From Paralichthys olivaceus (Eukaryota > Chordata > Actinopteri > Pleuronectiformes > Paralichthyidae), in the NCBI RefSeq assembly GCF_024713975.1, contig NC_091103.1, positions 1,597,501-1,661,500 of the forward strand: DNA of 64,000 nucleotides. The letters run 5' to 3'. Positions 60,986 through 64,000 of the stretch are shown here, piece by piece; the stretch's first letter is position 1; each line of letters opens with the position of its first letter. Under the pieces are notes generated by a model, which searched no databases, was not told where the DNA came from, and saw only the letters and a list, made by a program, of their open reading frames with translations. Made by a program: the position numbers and the translations under genes.

Positions 60986-61276
60986 CCTTTGTTTTCAAAA
61001 TGTGTCTGTGATCCTCAGTGGAGCAGAAACCTCACAGTGAAACACTGAAGGTGAAACTGAACACTCCTGGTGTATTCTGGGACACAGAAGTTGGCACAGT
61101 TTAAAAGAAATAAGTTCGGATGGTTAGAATCCCTTTTACCAAAATCAAATCATTGATCTGCATTGAGGAAACAGCAATATTGCTGGAGTGGATTTGTAAT
61201 AATTAATATTAACCAAAGTCATGTAAATGAATGTAACGTAGTTTGAATTAAACGATCAGGTAAAGTAAAACACACT
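60945..61276 (-). repeat. Right copy of an inverted repeat flanking the snRNA array
   Basis: Reverse complement of 46089-46562, apart from a different central part. Confidence 0.85.
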
Positions 61277-62189
61277 TTCTAAACCTGTAATAATTTTGGG
61301 GTCGCATAAAAATCACTATTACATGAAAATCAAAATGTGTAGAAAATACGGAGCTATATAAAGGCAAAGCTTAAACTATACAAATGTACAAATGTGGTGC
61401 AATATACAGATCATCTTCCAAACAACAGATTATTATTATGCTGTTTTTATATCCATACTTTATATCCATAAACTTTGAGTGTCGAGTTGCGTTGATGGAC
61501 TGTTGCCGCCAGTTTTATTTATATTTTATGTGAAAGTTTCAAGAGTAAAGGGAGGAACTGAACACTGAGACGATTAGTTCATATTAATTAAAACCTAAAT
61601 TCACTAAGTCTGAGTTACAGATTAATTTAATAACAATGACGAAGAACTGACTTCGTGTAGGACCAAGACAATGATGAAGAATCCATCAACCAATCAACCT
61701 TTAATCACAGACTGTTGTTAATTCACAGTTTTATTTCCTAACTTATATTTTTGATGACTCTTAACGTGCTGCTTCAAAAATACACTAAATCAATCGCACA
61801 ACAAGTTGATGTCAATGAGTTTGTTATTCACAAACACAAAGCTGTGAACTTTGAACCTCGTTCAGGGGAAAGTTAGAGATGAGGAGGACATGCTGAGACC
61901 AAACAGAGGAGAGGAGGAGGAGAGGAGGAGGTCAGTGTCTCCCAGATCAACAGGATGTGAGAAAAGTGTAATTATAAAAGTTCTATCTCTATAATCATAA
62001 CTAATTAATGGCTCATATTCAGTATTTACAGATTCCTGTCTATTAGGAAATGTCATGATATAAAAAAGCTGCCGTTTTAGTTTAAAATAAACCTTTTAGA
62101 CTGAAAAGTTCACTGAAGCAAAACAATATTCCACATGAAACTAATACACTGGTAACCTTGTTCTTTTATGGGTGGGGGGGTCGGGATCA
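61277..62189. other. Intergenic / trpv1 3' UTR
   Basis: AT-rich sequence with a GGAGGA purine patch at 61876-61932. A minus-strand AATAAA lies near 61730 and could end trpv1, but other candidates exist. Confidence 0.5.
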
Positions 62190-62313
62190 TTAAGGAAAGT
62201 TGAAATTCTGTGGCTGGCGACGTCGGACTCGAATCCTCTCAAACAGTGGACTCAGGTTCCACAGGTTCCCTGAAAGTTTAAATGGAAACTCATCAGTGAC
62301 ATTTTAGCAGTAA

Positions 62314-62410
<97 letters not shown>

Positions 62411-63069
62411 ACCTACGAGGTGTCTCCTTGTGAGGCTGCGGCTGCATCATGTCATTTCCTGGGTCTTCCTCTCCGATCACACCAAGATGCGACCTCCACA
62501 GTCTCCAGTTCATTTCCTCCACCCTGAAGTGGAAGAAGACTCAGATGATGTGAAACTGTAGAAATACTTCACATGATTAAATCTTCAGAAACTGATATTA
62601 AAGGATTAAAAGTTCACCAAATGTACAAAACACATAGTTTACTCTTCACACCACAGCACAATGGGTGTAATCGGGATTTAGTTTGAAATGTAAAACATTG
62701 AAAATATATATATCATTTCCTGTTTAACTGAAAATCCATGAACTTCAGTGTTTAAACTTTAAATTGTTGTTTAAATGAAACTATATCATACACAGTAATT
62801 CAGCAGGACGACACATCTGGAAAATCTTTTGTTTGCTTTTTTATCATTTATATGGTCCTGATGGTGTTTTAAGGATTTAGTTATTTCTCACCTCTGGACA
62901 TTTACACTTCTGGTTTACCTGAAAAATCTGCGACACTCGTCCTTCTTGCCTCTCAGACAAACCATCTTCGACTCTCCGGTGAACAGTTTGCTCCTCAGGC
63001 ACCTCGGCAAAGTTCGCTCCATGTCCAAAATTGTAGAGGCTCTCTGAGGACATGTGAGTGATTTACACA

Positions 63070-63111
<42 letters not shown>

Positions 63112-64000
63112 ACACAAGATATATGCTCTGTTTTCTGTTTGCATGTTTGCTTCAGTACATGCAACCTCATTTTCTGTGTTGGTTCTATCGTTGAATTATT
63201 CTGAATTTGAGAGATCAACATGTGAACATGAGATTTAAAGTGAAATTTGTTTCCCACCTGCAGGTTCCAAATGTTTTCACTTTCTTTGGAGATTCTCTCG
63301 ACCGTGTTGCCCATCTGTGCTATGAGCATGTTGAGCAGCAGGATGTAAGTCAGGACAATGTACGAGATGAGCAGGATGTAGAAAACTTCTTTATACTGGA
63401 CGTGGTCGGTGAACTCCAGATCTCCCATTCCTATCGTGAACTTGAACAGTTCCAGTGTTGTGAAGCGGATGTCGTTGTAACTCGGCTTTTTGCACGTAAA
63501 CGTCTCGGCGTCAAAACTCCTTCCGCGAGGCACTGAGCTGTTTTTAAGAGCTGGATCTGAGTCATCGATGAGTGAAACGATGGCTGTGGACGAGGAGAAA
63601 ATTTAGCTCGGGCGTCTTAACCTTGAAAAATCTTTAACTGAATAACTATTTAATAATTTTGGGAACTTTACCTGCAGAAAATCCAAATAGCAAGACTCCG
63701 TAGACACATAGAAAGTGTGAGATGTCTCCCAGGATCATCTAAAGAGGGAAACAGATTTTAATGCTTATGTGCATGAGATTGTAAAATTCATCAGTCAAGA
63801 ACTATGTTCTATGTAAAGATGTATGTATTAGCAGGCTGTTCAGTAACACTCCTCTGGTGGTTTGACCTGAGCTTCTCCATTCTTTGTTTTCTAGTTCCTG
63901 TTCATGTGAAGGTATGTGAGCCCCACCCTGTAAAACCACTGACCCTCCCCATGTTAGAGATTGATGGTGATGAAAAGCTCACACTCTTTTTAACACTCTG
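62190..64000 (-). CDS. trpv1: Transient receptor potential cation channel, TRPV1-like (3' part)
   Basis: Heat- and ligand-gated, calcium-permeable plasma membrane channel. Only the C-terminal part is in the window. Exons on the minus strand: 63672-63738, 63258-63583, 62919-63043, 62417-62523, 62190-62269; earlier exons lie beyond 64000. The first visible exon ends S5 ([20 protein letters not shown]). The large exon has the turret, pore helix and filter ([15 protein letters not shown]), and S6 ([20 protein letters not shown]). The next exons carry the TRP-domain region ([20 protein letters not shown]) and [20 protein letters not shown]. The short tail ends FNFP. TRPV1 is preferred over TRPV4 or TRPV2 because of LEF after the filter and YILLLNML. 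The last junction uses C|GTAGGT, the only donor that keeps frame with [11 protein letters not shown]. The penultimate intron starts with a long CA repeat. Confidence 0.85.
62317..62409. repeat. (TG)n microsatellite in trpv1 last intron
   Basis: About 46 TG units. On the transcript strand this is CA repeat starting 6-7 bases after the donor, filling most of the 147-base intron. Confidence 0.95.
63073..63107. repeat. (TA)n microsatellite
   Basis: About 17 TA units in a trpv1 intron. Confidence 0.95.

Noticed and set aside
62413-62416. trpv1 donor at GTAG|GTCCAC
   Set aside because: It leaves the last exon out of frame with a quick stop, whereas C|GTAGGT four bases earlier gives the TRPV-like [11 protein letters not shown].

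Overview
The window looks like teleost fish nuclear DNA. It has compact intron-containing vertebrate genes with canonical GT/AG junctions, a very high density of long (CA)n/(TG)n microsatellites, and interspersed repeats of the kind common in ray-finned fish. All exon models below were joined by eye from splice signals, reading phase and remembered family sequences; no alignment was run. Layout: 1-15.1 kb holds no recognisable coding exon and is rich in microsatellites. It is probably intron, because a CpG-rich block at 15.9-16.6 kb carries a minus-strand splice donor like a non-coding first exon. By synteny with human 11q14.1 (PAK1 - AQP11 - CLNS1A - RSF1) this could be pak1 exon 1. Then come aqp11 (+, 17.9-20.1 kb, 3 exons, about 271 aa), clns1a/ICln (-, 21.4-24.8 kb, 7 exons, about 248 aa) and rsf1 (-, 29.9-40.3 kb, 18 exons, about 1463 aa), in the same order and orientation as in human. 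After rsf1 the human-like order ends: panx1 (+, 42.1-47.2 kb, about 437 aa) and, at the right edge, the 3' half of a TRPV1-type channel gene (-, 62.2 kb to beyond 64 kb). Between panx1 and trpv1, at 48.3-59.6 kb, lies the most interesting region: a tandem array of spliceosomal snRNA genes. Three full-length U1 genes (164 nt) and three full-length U2 genes (188 nt) alternate, all on the minus strand, with a truncated fourth repeat unit. Every copy has an SPH/Staf-type site plus a near-octamer at a fixed upstream distance (-195 to -222 for U1, -229 to -256 for U2), and U1 and U2 share a roughly 300 bp distal promoter cassette. Unit B has shortened U1-U2 spacing. An insert of about 1.77 kb between units B and C holds an unidentified 152-codon open frame. 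Copies of one sequence lie in opposite orientation on either side of the array (46.1-46.6 kb in panx1 intron 6, and 60.9-61.3 kb). The protein genes cover unrelated functions: an intracellular aquaporin, a methylosome/snRNP assembly chaperone (ICln), a chromatin remodelling subunit, an ATP-release channel and a thermosensory cation channel. ICln acts in Sm-protein loading, so it is curious, but probably coincidental, that it lies about 25 kb from a U1/U2 array. A second recurring pattern is sense-strand CA repeats placed directly behind 5' splice sites in six introns of four genes.
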